This document shows positions 9,354-17,827 of a DNA stretch of 64,000 bases, in pieces. Location of the stretch: the NCBI GenBank assembly GCA_963770295.1, contig CAVYPA010000004.1, positions 1 through 64,000 of the forward strand. The letters run 5' to 3'. The position numbers and the translations under genes were made by a program. The notes beneath the pieces were generated by a model. That model was not told the DNA's origin, ran no database searches, and saw only the letters and a list, made by a program, of their open reading frames with translations. The DNA is from AWTP1-13 sp963770295. GTDB lineage: Bacteria; Pseudomonadota; Alphaproteobacteria; Rhizobiales; Hyphomicrobiaceae. Within the stretch, counting starts at the first letter, position 1. The number at the start of each line of letters is the position of its first letter.

Positions 9354-9607
9354 CGCAACGAACTCCCAGAATGATGGCATCACCGTCGCTCGGTATGCAC
9401 TCAAGGCCGAGCGCATCGATGATAGAGGCAGCTACTTGCCTAACTCGGAGGTCGAGATCTCATCTACCACGTGCGCCCGAGCACCAAGCCGGCTATTTGC
9501 CCCGCAGGCCCGCAATTGGACGCCGCTGCTGTCCTTGTCGGGCCGTATCACGGCCACTCGATGCCCACCCCGCGTGGATGATCCTTCAAGCGACGGGAAT
9601 CGAGCCC

Positions 9608-10159
9608 CTAGGTCGGGTTTAATCGGGCGCGGCACGCCGCCAGTGTCCGATCTGACAACTCCCGATCGTCGAGGGCGCGAGCCAGAATCATGCCGCCGAC
9701 CAGTGTTGCAGCGATCGCCAAAGCCTCGTTCTCGTTTTTTCGGCGAGCCTTTGGACCCAACAAGCGCGTCAATCTCTGCATCATACGTCGAAGTCCCTCT
9801 GTAAAGGTCTGCCGCATCGCATTGCCCTGGCGAGGGACCTCGCAGCCAAGCGTCGCCATGGCACAGCCGCTGCCCGGAGTGTCCCGATGGCGCGGTGACA
9901 GATAGCGTTCGACATAGTTGGAAAGAGTTTCAACCTCACCATATTTGGCAGCACTGGCATCGAAGGCGCGACCCAGCGCCTCTGTTGCCAGATGTTCTTT
10001 TGAGTGGAACTGGCTGTAGAGGCTACCATGGGTCATCCCAGTGGCCTCAGCCAGGGCATCCATGCCCACCGCAGATACGCCACGCTCCCGAAACAGGCGC
10101 GCTGCCTCGGTCAGGATCCGCTCGCGGTTCTGGGCAGCCTTTTCCTTGGTAACTCGCAT
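9608..10159 (-). CDS. TetR/AcrR-family transcriptional repressor
   Basis: The 183-residue protein starts MRVTKEKAAQNRERILTEAA; a longer frame to 10234 lacks family support. The N-terminal helix-turn-helix is clear: AARLFRERGVSAVGMDALAE and ATGMTHGSLYSQFHSKEHL. The ligand-binding part ends ALDDRELSDRTLAACRARL. Length and layout fit the TetR subgroup that controls an adjacent divergent short-chain dehydrogenase. Here the divergent leader carries only a stub of such a dehydrogenase, followed by an MBL-fold hydrolase. The 120-bp interval up to 10283 is the expected operator site. Confidence 0.9.
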   Translation of the reverse strand: MRVTKEKAAQNRERILTEAARLFRERGVSAVGMDALAEATGMTHGSLYSQFHSKEHLATEALGRAFDASAAKYGEVETLSNYVERYLSPRHRDTPGSGCAMATLGCEVPRQGNAMRQTFTEGLRRMMQRLTRLLGPKARRKNENEALAIAATLVGGMILARALDDRELSDRTLAACRARLNPT

Positions 10160-10282
10160 CGCTCCCGCCCTTGTGATCGGCCGCCCCGGCGTTTGACGTT
10201 GACAACAATAGTGGCGATCGTCATCTAAAGGCAATCATTACGAACGTCACCAATAAAATGCCGCCACTAAAGGAGACTTCAA

Positions 10283-10366
10283 GTGTCAAGTCAAAAGGGA
10301 ACGGCAGCGGTTACCGGAGCACCGGGCGTCGTCGGGGCCCCCTGCACCGCCGGAGGTTCGGTATGA
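10283..10366 (+). pseudogene. Short-chain dehydrogenase N-terminal stub, overlapping the next start
   Basis: A GTG at 10283 with an AAGGAG site opens a 27-codon frame reading SSQKGTAAVTGAPGVVGAP. This matches the beginning of SDR proteins, with the TGxxxGxG cofactor loop still visible (TGAPGVVG). After the loop the frame runs into other sequence and ends in a TGA that overlaps the following ATG as ATGA. The stub is probably the remains of the SDR gene normally paired with the TetR gene. It may now act as a leader peptide coupled to the MBL gene. Confidence 0.55.
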
Positions 10367-11295
10367 AGCGTCGCGATGTGATGAAACTAATGTCGCTGGT
10401 GATGCTCCCTATGATGCCGGGCGTAGCAATGGCGAGTGCGGACGGTCAGCGGGCTCCCTTGGGGTATAGGGTATTTACTGTCACTCGCCCTGGCCTGAAC
10501 CGCGATGTGCCGCCCGGCAAGGAGCCTCTGTTGTGGGTCGCCAATTCGGCGACCCTGATTTACGGAGAGCAGGATGCGGTGCTCGTGGACACCTTCCTCA
10601 CCGTGGAGCAATCCAACGGTTTGGCGGACGCCATTGTTGCGAGCGGAAAGACGCTGAAGGCAATCTATATCACTCATGCCCATGGCGATCATTTCTTCGG
10701 CATAAAAGTTCTGCAGGATCGATTTCCGAGCGCGAAAGCACTGGCCACACCCGCGGTCGTCGCCAGAATGAAGCTGCAGATCACGCCGGACAAATTGGAT
10801 GGCCGATGGCGTAAACTATTCCCAAATCAAATTCCGGATGTCATTTCGATCGCCGAACCGTTGCAAGGCGATGAGATCGACTTGGAAGGAAACAAGTTGG
10901 TCGTAGTCCAAGTCGGTCATACAGACACCGATGATACGACGTGTCTTCACGTCCCATCCATCGGCTTGGTTGCCGCCGGCGATGCCGTCTATAACGGGGT
11001 TCACCCGTTTCTCAACGAGTTGAACAGGCAAACTCGCTTGCAATGGATTGCCGCGCTTGACAAAATCGACACCCTGAAACCGTTGGTAGTGGTTGCGGGA
11101 CATAAGATCCCCGGCAACCATGACAGTCCGCGAAATGTGGAAGAAACGCGCCAGTATATCCGTGACTTCATTCGGTTGAATGACGCGACGAAAACCGCCC
11201 GCGAGCTCTATGACAAGATGCTAGAGCTTTATCCGGACCGCGCCAATCCTGGTTCGCTCTGGAGTTCTGCCGCTGCTGCCAAGGCGGAGACATAA
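10363..11295 (+). CDS. Exported MBL-fold metallo-hydrolase
   Basis: The protein has 310 residues from the ATG at 10363, which has a GGAGG site. The first 26 residues (MKRRDVMKLMSLVMLPMMPG) form a signal peptide, possibly of the Tat type given the RR. The metal site THAHGDHFFG (HxHxDH) follows the QDAVLVDTFL strand. VGHTDTDDTTCLHVP, LVAAGDAVYNGVHPF and VVAGHKIPGNHDSP supply the remaining ligands. It probably hydrolyses an ester, lactam or thioester in the periplasm; the substrate is unknown. It is likely controlled by the divergent TetR gene, and an alpha/beta hydrolase follows 228 bp downstream on the same strand. Confidence 0.88.
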   Translation: MKRRDVMKLMSLVMLPMMPGVAMASADGQRAPLGYRVFTVTRPGLNRDVPPGKEPLLWVANSATLIYGEQDAVLVDTFLTVEQSNGLADAIVASGKTLKAIYITHAHGDHFFGIKVLQDRFPSAKALATPAVVARMKLQITPDKLDGRWRKLFPNQIPDVISIAEPLQGDEIDLEGNKLVVVQVGHTDTDDTTCLHVPSIGLVAAGDAVYNGVHPFLNELNRQTRLQWIAALDKIDTLKPLVVVAGHKIPGNHDSPRNVEETRQYIRDFIRLNDATKTARELYDKMLELYPDRANPGSLWSSAAAAKAET

Positions 11296-11522
11296 CGCTG
11301 CACGCTGGAGAAGGAGCGCAGGTTGTCGGCGCTAAGCTGGTCGGCAAAGATGCAAATCTCAGTTGGCTGAAGTAATTTGAAGAGATAAGCCGATTGTGGT
11401 CTGCAACGCCGAAACGACGACCTGGTCTGCTGCCTCGCCGTCAGGCCCAACGTGACGTAACGAGCATTATTCTAACCGAAACTCCTCGCGACTGTTATCT
11501 AACCTCCAAAAAGAGAAAAGCG

Positions 11523-12359
11523 ATGACCATGACCTTTGAAAATACGCCGACCAAATCGGTCGATGTGAACGGCACGACCTTTGTGTTCCGAGAGATTGGC
11601 AAGAAGGGTGGCGTCCCTCTGGTGTTCCTCCACCATCTGACGGCGGTATTGGACGATTGGGACCCGAGGCTCGTGGATGGCCTGGCGGCGAAGCACCACG
11701 TTATTGTGTTCGACAATCGTGGGGTCGGAGGCTCCGGAGGTTCTACCCCAAAAACGGTCGAGGAGATGGCTCGCGATGCCGTCGCGTTCATAGCCGCCCT
11801 CGGTTTTAGCAAAGTCGATCTGTTGGGCTTCTCGCTCGGTGGGTTCGTCGCTCAGGTGATCGCCCAACAACAACCTGGTCTGGTGCGCAAAATCATTCTC
11901 GCGGGCACCGGCCCGGCGGGCGGCGAGGGCATCGTGAATGTCGGTGCCGTTCTACAGGACGCATTTGGCAAGGCAGGCGCCGCCAACAAGCAGCCAAAGC
12001 ATTTTTTGTTCTTTTCACAGACGAGCAACGGTCAGACGGCAGCCGACGACTTCCTGCAGCGCCTGAAAGAACGCACCAAGGATCTCGACGCGCCCGTAAG
12101 CAACGAAACCGTTCAGGCTCAACTTGCGGCCATCCAAGCCTGGGGACGGGGTGATGCCAGCACGCTTGGGACGGTCAAGCATCCTGTCCTGGTCGTCAAC
12201 GGCGATGCTGACGTAATGGTGCCCTCGTTCAACTCATTCGAGCTCGCGCGTAGGCTGCCGAAAGCGCAGCTGAGCATTTTCCCCGACGCCGGGCACGGCG
12301 GCATTTTCCAGCACCATGCCGCCTTCGTTCAGCAGGCACTCGTTTTCCTCCAGCCGTAA
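11523..12359 (+). CDS. Alpha/beta-fold hydrolase
   Basis: The 278-residue product begins MTMTFENTPTKSVDVNGTTF; an AAAGAG site supports 11523, and 11529 is an alternative. The oxyanion segment VFLHHLTAVLDDWD, the DNRGVGGSGGS loop and the nucleophile elbow LGFSLGGFVAQV (Ser) are typical. The acid is in VVNGDADVMVP and the His in PDAGHGGIFQHH. No signal peptide is present, so it acts in the cytosol. It resembles esterases and C-C hydrolases with small lipophilic substrates. Probably co-transcribed with, or regulated like, the preceding MBL gene. Confidence 0.9.
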   Translation: MTMTFENTPTKSVDVNGTTFVFREIGKKGGVPLVFLHHLTAVLDDWDPRLVDGLAAKHHVIVFDNRGVGGSGGSTPKTVEEMARDAVAFIAALGFSKVDLLGFSLGGFVAQVIAQQQPGLVRKIILAGTGPAGGEGIVNVGAVLQDAFGKAGAANKQPKHFLFFSQTSNGQTAADDFLQRLKERTKDLDAPVSNETVQAQLAAIQAWGRGDASTLGTVKHPVLVVNGDADVMVPSFNSFELARRLPKAQLSIFPDAGHGGIFQHHAAFVQQALVFLQP

Positions 12360-12733
12360 GTGGGAGCCGGCCTCATGGCCGGGCGCGCACGGGACCAAGC
12401 GGGGTGCGCAGCGGCGACAGTTCGATCCGGCTACGCTCCTGTTACAACCTATGCCGATGCTGTTAGGTTGACGTGTGACGGGCTGGTCAGCGCGGCTTCC
12501 GACGGGGATTGGCGACATAGATTTCCTGGATCGCGCGTCAACCAGGGCTGTTTGATTATCGCACCGAAGATCGCCTTTTGGCGGCTAGAACAGGACTGAT
12601 TAGAGGGCAATTCTCACCACTCGCCGAAAGGCGGAGAGTTGGGCGGTGCTGCAAGCGACGGAAGCCCGCGCCGTCAAATCACCGCAAGGCTTGCTGGCTG
12701 ATCGAATGCTGGGCCGGGTGGCTCGTCCCTCTA
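12360..12733. other. No gene seen
   Basis: Only short frames without start signals occur. A small hairpin-forming segment lies near 12621-12642 (ACTCGCCGAAAGGCGGAGAGT). No domain or mobile-element end was recognised. Confidence 0.35.
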
Positions 12734-12859
12734 CTAGCTGGGGGGAGCGTACGGAGATGAAACGTCCGTGGCATCGGTTGCATTGCCAGGTACCGAGATC
12801 CCAACCAGCACCATCAACGCAAGGACCGGCAACGCCACAAACGCGGGCATGATCTTGCT
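12734..12859 (-). CDS. Small exported or membrane peptide (41 aa)
   Basis: A GTG at 12859 preceded by AAAGGAA opens a 41-codon gene. Residues 2-27 (KIMPAFVALPVLALMVLVGI) are a hydrophobic signal-type segment, followed by PGNATDATDVSSPYAPPS. A longer version from the ATG at 12892 is possible. Small peptides of this design are common in Bradyrhizobium; no function is known. Confidence 0.4.
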   Translation of the reverse strand, partial: SKIMPAFVALPVLALMVLVGISVPGNATDATDVSSPYAPPS

Positions 12860-12987
12860 CACAATGGCTTCCTTTGTGTTCTTTGCGAGCATCGCGCCAT
12901 AATTCGACGACCGCGAAGGTGGCTTACACACCGTCACTACGTTTTCGATTTTACAAGGAAACGGTGGACTGCGTGATAAGCATGACG

Positions 12988-13015
12988 GCGAGCCCCGCAT
13001 CACGCCGGGGCTCGT
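12988..13015. repeat. Perfect inverted repeat between small genes
   Basis: CGAGCCCCG and CGGGGCTCG form a nine-base stem with an eight-base loop. It lies 3' of the gene at 13033-13173 and upstream of the gene at 12734-12859, both on the minus strand. No T-run follows on either strand, so it may be a weak terminator or a processing hairpin. Confidence 0.5.
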
Positions 13016-13032
13016 CTGCTCTCATAATCTCG

Positions 13033-13173
13033 TTAGTTGTGTTCGGCGTCCTGTTGGTTCCACCAAGCAGAGGTGCCAAACCTTGGATAGTCGGCCTCGG
13101 CAGCTTTCGCCGAGGTGGCGGCTACGCCGGCGACTACGGATAAGGCCAAAAGGGCCGATATGATAGTTTTCAT
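13033..13173 (-). CDS. Small exported protein with FGxxAWW end (46 aa)
   Basis: MKTIISALLALSVVAGVAAT is a clear signal peptide, with AGGAG seven bases before the ATG at 13173. Cleavage after AKA would leave a short mature peptide, EADYPRFGTSAWWNQQDAEH. The C-terminal FGTSAWW matches FGSRAWW in the nearby divergent gene at 13485. The two are probably paralogues in a family of very small secreted rhizobial proteins. Function unknown. Confidence 0.65.
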   Translation of the reverse strand: MKTIISALLALSVVAGVAATSAKAAEADYPRFGTSAWWNQQDAEHN

Positions 13174-13484
13174 GATCATTCTCCTCGGTTGGCGAGATTG
13201 CGACCGTTGCTCGAGTTGTCCCGCAGCTTTGATATGGTTTTGCAAGGGTGTAGCAAAAGAAGCTCTCACGCAGGAGTGAGTAAGGGTGACCAATTGGCTT
13301 GAAGGAGCATACCACCCGCCAGGAGCGTCTACTCTTTCGCCGTTCAATCGGAAAGATTTAAGAATGCGACGTCCGCTGCCCAACTCGCTTCATTAACTCA
13401 CGTCCACTTCTCCTATCTGTGATTTGCGCGCACGCAAGCGCACACCACTTACGAACCAAGTTCCTCCAACAGCTAGACAGTGCA

Positions 13485-13733
13485 ATGAAAACCATCATCG
13501 CTGGCGCGGTTGCGGCCGGCCTCATGCTCGCCTTGACCACCGGGACCAATGCCAGTCACAGGCGCCACTACCGCGACTACCATCATTATTCCGAGACCTA
13601 CCCGAGCGCCACGCCGCGGCAGCTCGAGAACCTGCGAGGCTACGAGCGAAGCGAGTACTACGAACATGACTTCAATGCCGTTCCGTTCGGTAGCCGGGCG
13701 TGGTGGGAACTCAAGCAGGGCGAGGGGCACTAA
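13485..13733 (+). CDS. Small exported His/Tyr-rich protein with FGxxAWW end (82 aa)
   Basis: The signal peptide MKTIIAGAVAAGLMLALTTG is followed by a His/Tyr/Arg-rich mature part (SHRRHYRDYHHYSETY) and the end VPFGSRAWWELKQGEGH. The C-terminus repeats the FGxxAWW pattern of the divergent gene at 13033, and both begin MKTII. The 311-bp interval between the two starts must contain both promoters. The ribosome site is weak. Function unknown. Confidence 0.65.
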   Translation: MKTIIAGAVAAGLMLALTTGTNASHRRHYRDYHHYSETYPSATPRQLENLRGYERSEYYEHDFNAVPFGSRAWWELKQGEGH

Positions 13734-14219
13734 CGACGGGAGATGCGCCCTTGCCACCTATTGGTCAGCTTCCGATGACCCAGACACAAGATTTCTTCGT
13801 ATTCATCACGGCCGATCCCCAGTTGCGCGGACTGTCTCTGCTCCGCACCGGCGAGAATTTGCCGCGCCTCATCGGCGGAGCATGGTTGGGAGAATCTCAC
13901 AGGAAGAAGGCACAAGCCTAGATCAAGCCGTATGAATGAAGGCAGGCACTGGCAATCCAGGCAGGCTTCGATCGCGCAAACATCAAGAGCGTCCGGCTCC
14001 GCTCCAGGCGCGGATGGAGGAGCGCGCCCGGGTGACTGGCCGTAAGCATTGAATGCGAGGATCCGCGCCATCATCTGGTGGTTTCAACGCCCGCGCCCGC
14101 GTGGGCGCCGCGAGCAGCGTGGGGCCGCATAAGAAGGCGGCGACGTCGTTCCCGCTGATCGCCAGTTACGAAAAGGCTCGAGCGGACAGTCAATAAGCTT
14201 GACCTCGGTGTCCTGTTGG
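13734..14219. other. No confident gene
   Basis: A 48-codon plus-strand frame from 13776 (MTQTQDFFVFITADPQLRG) has no ribosome site or family resemblance. No RNA gene or repeat was seen before the transposon end at 14220. Confidence 0.35.
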
Positions 14220-15409
14220 CTAGGGATTGTCAGATAATTTGTGTAACAGATTTCCGTGTAGGTGGATTGAGGTTCGTCGTGTCCATCGACAACGCGGCAT
14301 CGGTGCTGAAGCCCCGCGGTAGGTTTTCAAATGCTTCCAGTGCTCCGCCGGAAAGTCGTAGAACACCAGCAATGCATCGCGGTCTTTGGCGAGACATTGG
14401 GCGGCCTTGGCATACTTTAATTCATAGCTCTCGATAAAGGCATCGAAGGCAGTCTCGGCAGCGGTCTTGGTCTCGGCCATCCAGATCTCCTGTAAGGCGC
14501 GCTTGGCTTTCGATTGTTGGGCCTTCGGCAGCTTGGCCAGCACATTGGCCGTCTCGTGCACCCAGCAGCGTTGATCACGCGTCTTCGGCCAGACTTCGCC
14601 AGCCGCCTTCCAGAAGCCGAGCCCGCCGTCGGCGATCGCCAACTCGGGCGATACTTCCAGGCCGCGCCGCTTTAGATGGAGCAGCAGATTACGCCAATCG
14701 TGGGCACTTTCCCTGGCTCAATCCGTGAACCCCACGAGTTCCTTTTTGCCCTCCGGCGTAGCCCCGATCAGCACGAGAATGCACTGCTTCTCGTCCTCCA
14801 GGCGCGCTTCCAGGTAAATGCCACCGGCCCTGACGTAGACGTAGCGCTTCGCCGACAGATCTCGCTTCTGCCATTGCGCATGCTCGTCCTGCCAATCGTC
14901 GATGCCGACAGCCCCACGGCATCCTTGCCAAACAAGACGGCCAACGGCTCTGAGAAATCACCCGTCGAAATGCCCTTCAGGTAAAGGAGTGGCAGCAAGC
15001 TCTCCACGGACTTCGAGCCCCGCACATAAGGCGGAAGGATACCAGGCGTGAAGCCGATGCGGCCGGGATCAGCAGCGGCAGCCGCGCGATCGCGCACACG
15101 TGGCTGGCGCACGGCAACCGGACCAATCCCCGTCATCACCTCGCGCTCGGGCAGATGTCCGTGACGGACAATGCGACGGTGACCCTGGCTGGTCTTCAAA
15201 TCAGCATATCTGCCGAGGAAATCGGCGACCTCGGCTTCGATGGCCTGCGCTAGCAGCGCGTGCGCTCCGTTGCGCAAAACGTCGGTGAGTTGATCGTCGA
15301 ATGTTCCTGGCTGAATCAGCTCGGTGACGCTATCGTTCGATACGGCATATCGCTCCTTCAGTGGAGAAGTGGTGGCTTCAAGCACTCCCACGATATGCCG
15401 CCTTACCAA
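14220..15409 (-). mobile_element. IS256-family transposase, frameshifted and C-terminally damaged
   Basis: Reading on the minus strand, the first part gives HALLAQAIEAEVADFLGRYA, then PVAVRQPRVRDR and PYVRGSKSVESLLPLLYLKG, the classic N-terminal half of mutator-type transposases. Reading then shifts frame near 14890 (DEHAQWQKRDLSAKRYVYV) and again near 14700, reaching GLGFWKAAGEVWPKTRDQRC and ALLVFYDFPAEHWKHLKT. The conserved tail expected next (TNPIESTFATVRHRT) is missing. A GGGATTGTCAGATAATTTG end at about 14221 is a candidate terminal repeat. The element is not autonomous. A second, worse copy lies at 47045. Confidence 0.85.
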
Positions 15410-15418
15410 TTCACGCCG

Positions 15419-15574
15419 TCACCAACTTTTGGCCATAGCTCCCTTCTCGATGCTGGACGGCTCCGTGGATTTCTTGAAAATGCTTTGTGGACCTGCTTGC
15501 GCGGTCCCTGGCAACACACTCATCAAGAGCGTAGCGACTGACGCAATTAGCGACAAAGTCGACGAGTTGGGCAT
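15419..15574 (-). CDS. Small exported protein, apparently cut by the IS256 element
   Basis: A GGAG site precedes the ATG at 15574. MPNSSTLSLIASVATLLMSV is a signal peptide with cleavage after AQA, leaving GPQSIFKKSTEPSSIEKGAM. The stop codon lies in sequence that appears to be the right end of the IS256 element (GGGAGCTATGGCC inwards), so the original C-terminus was probably lost on insertion. Function unknown. Confidence 0.5.
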   Translation of the reverse strand: MPNSSTLSLIASVATLLMSVLPGTAQAGPQSIFKKSTEPSSIEKGAMAKSW

Positions 15575-15659
15575 TGAACTTCTCCAGTGAGAATACGACC
15601 GCATCGAGCGGTGTGTTCCGCGGTTGGCCGCGCCCCCGAAGGGGCGCAGCCGAGGTTCG

Positions 15660-15992
15660 TCAATCGCACAGCCATTGGTGATAGCGTGCGTTCCACCAAC
15701 AATTACTATCGTCGAAACCGCTGAAGCCGCTGCGGAAATGACCGCCATGGAAACCATGACCTCCGCCCCCGTGGCCGCCACCAAAGCCGCCCCCGTGACC
15801 ACCCCCGCCCATGCCGCCACCGCCGTGGCCACCGCCGCCACCACGCACCAGGATGAGCGGACTGCTTGCTGCACTCGCACTCAACTGTTGGGAGTTGCCG
15901 GGATTACCCGCCAGAGCAGGCAATGTAGCGGCAGTGGTAAGAGCCAGCGCAAAAGCGCCAACAAGACCAGACGTGACAAGATTGCGTTTCAT
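15660..15992 (-). CDS. Exported Gly/His-rich protein
   Basis: The 110-residue product begins MKRNLVTSGLVGAFALALTT (signal peptide, cleavage near ALA). It then has LILVRGGGGGHGGGG and a long Gly/His/Phe run (GGGHGFHGGHFRSGF) and ends SNCWWNARYHQWLCD, with two Cys that could pair. It is divergent from the gene at 16533, which shares LLVLIRGGGGGHHGG and a similar leader before the start codon. Gly-rich exported proteins of this type are common in Rhizobiales. No function is established. Confidence 0.75.
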   Translation of the reverse strand: MKRNLVTSGLVGAFALALTTAATLPALAGNPGNSQQLSASAASSPLILVRGGGGGHGGGGMGGGGHGGGFGGGHGGGGHGFHGGHFRSGFSGFDDSNCWWNARYHQWLCD

Positions 15993-16532
15993 GATTGCGT
16001 TCCATTCGTAGGTCATGTGGTTATGTGGGCATCAAAGCTGCTCACCGAATGCATGGCGGCACCGCTAAGCGGGTCAGTGTCCATGAGAAGGGTCAGGCGA
16101 CCCTCGAGCAGCTTCTTTAGTTGTGAGCTGGTCGTACCCACTCCACGCTGCAAGGGCGCGTCCTGCGACATATCTACTAGCTACACCACTTTGTAGGGGA
16201 CACGACTTCATCCGGATGCGCGTAGCGAATGCAAAAACTCGTTGGATCCGTTGGTTGGTTTAGTTTTGCACGACCAAAAATCTTACAGAATTGTAACTTA
16301 TAACGTTGAATTGAATTGTGCTGTTAGGTTTGCGACTTCGCAAAAACGGCTCCAGCGGCCTGCCGCTTCGGGCCTGAGATGGATGTCAAGCGAAGTTGAT
16401 GCAGGATCGACGATCATGCCCCAGCTGCTGTTCTTGAAGCGCGACCTGGGTGCGGCCAGTTGCTGATTTCGAGAGCCGACTGACTCGGGGTCACCGCCAG
16501 CCCGTATCACATCCTGCGAATGGAGCACAATC
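15993..16532. other. Divergent intergenic region
   Basis: This 540-bp interval holds the promoters of the two Gly-rich exported-protein genes. The bases just before both start codons are alike (GAATGGAACGCAATC and GAATGGAGCACAATC), which points to duplication of gene plus leader. No further gene was recognised. Confidence 0.5.
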
Positions 16533-17333
16533 ATGCACCTGAGATTTACTACATCTACTGTCATCGGCACATTTGCTGTTATTGGCGCGCTTGCTTTGTC
16601 CGCCGGCGGCGCAATTGCACGGACCGACAGCTTAGGTGTTTCCCAACAGCACGCATCAAAGGAAGCAGGTGACCTGCTGGTCCTAATCCGTGGTGGTGGC
16701 GGCGGGCATCACGGGGGCAGTATTGCTGGCGCTGGTCACGGTTTCGGCGGCGGACACTTGGGTGGCGTCGCCAGCCCGATGACGCCGACATCGCCTATGC
16801 AAGCGGCGCCCTTACCGGGGGGCGTTCTGTCTCATGCGCGTCCGACCGCCGGATTGCCTGGTCAAATGCTGCGCCAGCCCGTTCCAGGAGGCGCCATGCG
16901 TTCGCCCGCAGCCCCGACCGTTACGCCACCGGCCAACACGACCATGAGCAATAGCCGTTCATCTGCGGCAGCTGCCGCGGCTTTGGCAGCTGCCCTGGGG
17001 ACGTCGGGAATCCCTCCCGCCCCACCGGATAGGGTCATGCCGCCGCCAGAAATCGCACAACCCCAGCCCGAGCTCGCTCCCCTCGCGCCGATCTCGCCGC
17101 AGCTGCCAACTCAATTCTCCACCGGCGGAACCGTGCAGCCAAACATGGCGCTGTCGCCGGACGCCTCCTCCTCGGCCAGCCCGAGTGAATCGGCACCGAG
17201 CACGCCCGGCGGTGGAGGCAAGTTGCTCGCCGACTGCATGGGGTTCTGGGATCGGGCGACACACATGAGCAAGGCCGAGTGGAAGGCGGCCTGTGTGCGC
17301 AGTATGGAAGACGATCCGAGCGTAACCGGGTGA
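16533..17333 (+). CDS. Exported Gly/Pro/Ala-rich protein with WDxATHMSKAEW end
   Basis: The 266-residue product has a signal peptide (MHLRFTTSTVIGTFAVIGAL), a Gly/His segment (LIRGGGGGHHGGS), a long Pro/Ala/Ser linker (SSAAAAAALAAALGTSGIPP, then PQPELAPLAPISPQLP) and a compact C-terminal motif CMGFWDRATHMSKAEWKAAC. Its two Cys bracket the motif and could form a disulfide. The C-terminal motif resembles a short tail seen on many Bradyrhizobium exported proteins. The low-complexity linker suggests a cell-envelope role. The tail-coding DNA recurs as a 63-bp copy at 18948. Confidence 0.75.
   Translation: MHLRFTTSTVIGTFAVIGALALSAGGAIARTDSLGVSQQHASKEAGDLLVLIRGGGGGHHGGSIAGAGHGFGGGHLGGVASPMTPTSPMQAAPLPGGVLSHARPTAGLPGQMLRQPVPGGAMRSPAAPTVTPPANTTMSNSRSSAAAAAALAAALGTSGIPPAPPDRVMPPPEIAQPQPELAPLAPISPQLPTQFSTGGTVQPNMALSPDASSSASPSESAPSTPGGGGKLLADCMGFWDRATHMSKAEWKAACVRSMEDDPSVTG
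17249..17311 (+). repeat. 63-bp repeat, copy 1 (within the exported-protein gene)
   Basis: This segment encodes WDRATHMSKAEWKAACVRSM and part of the next codons in the gene at 16533. It recurs at 18948-19010 with one clear mismatch (C to T). Confidence 0.85.
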
Positions 17334-17500
17334 TCGATAGACCGTCGGTGACCCTCGCGACGCGTGCGCGGAAGTCGGCGGACTGATGAGTTGCGGCATT
17401 GTCCAGAGCCTGGCGGACTGGGCGGAGGAGCGCTACCCACTCTACGCATATCACCCTTCTCGCAACCTCCTGCCAGCAAAGGTGCGCGCTTTCCTCGACT

Positions 17501-17790
17501 TTATGCTTGACAGCATCGCGAGGCCGACTTCGGGTGAAAATGTGACCGCCAGATTGCCTCGAAAGGACGGCGGAAAAAGAGCTGCGCCATGAGCTCATAA
17601 TGTAACTGCTTCGACCAATGCGCGTCGAACCGAACCGCTGAGCCCGCTTTTCCCCCACAAGTACCATATGCCTTGGGGTCGGCGGGCGCCATCACCAGGG
17701 AGACGGCGAGCCCCACGCCCAATATCAAAAGACCAGTGACGATCGACGCCCGCAACGCAGCTCGCGCAATTCATTTCGCAAGTCGTTCAT
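17501..17790 (-). pseudogene. Small membrane protein, probably frameshifted
   Basis: A GGGAG site precedes an ATG at 17790 that opens MNDLRNELRELR. One frame over, the sequence continues as ASIVTGLLILGVGLAVSLVM and APADPKAYGTCGG, a single transmembrane segment with a polar tail. The two parts fit together if one base is restored near 17757. The remainder to the stop at 17501 looks like read-through. Assignment is tentative. Confidence 0.35.
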
Positions 17791-17827
17791 TTTCCACTCC
17801 CTGCGCGCCGGTAACCGTGGCTAAAGG

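Noticed and set aside
15624..16196. Ala/Thr/Pro-rich plus-strand frame of 190 codons
   Set aside because: It is the complement of the Gly/His-rich exported-protein gene. The low-complexity composition is a by-product of the glycine codons.
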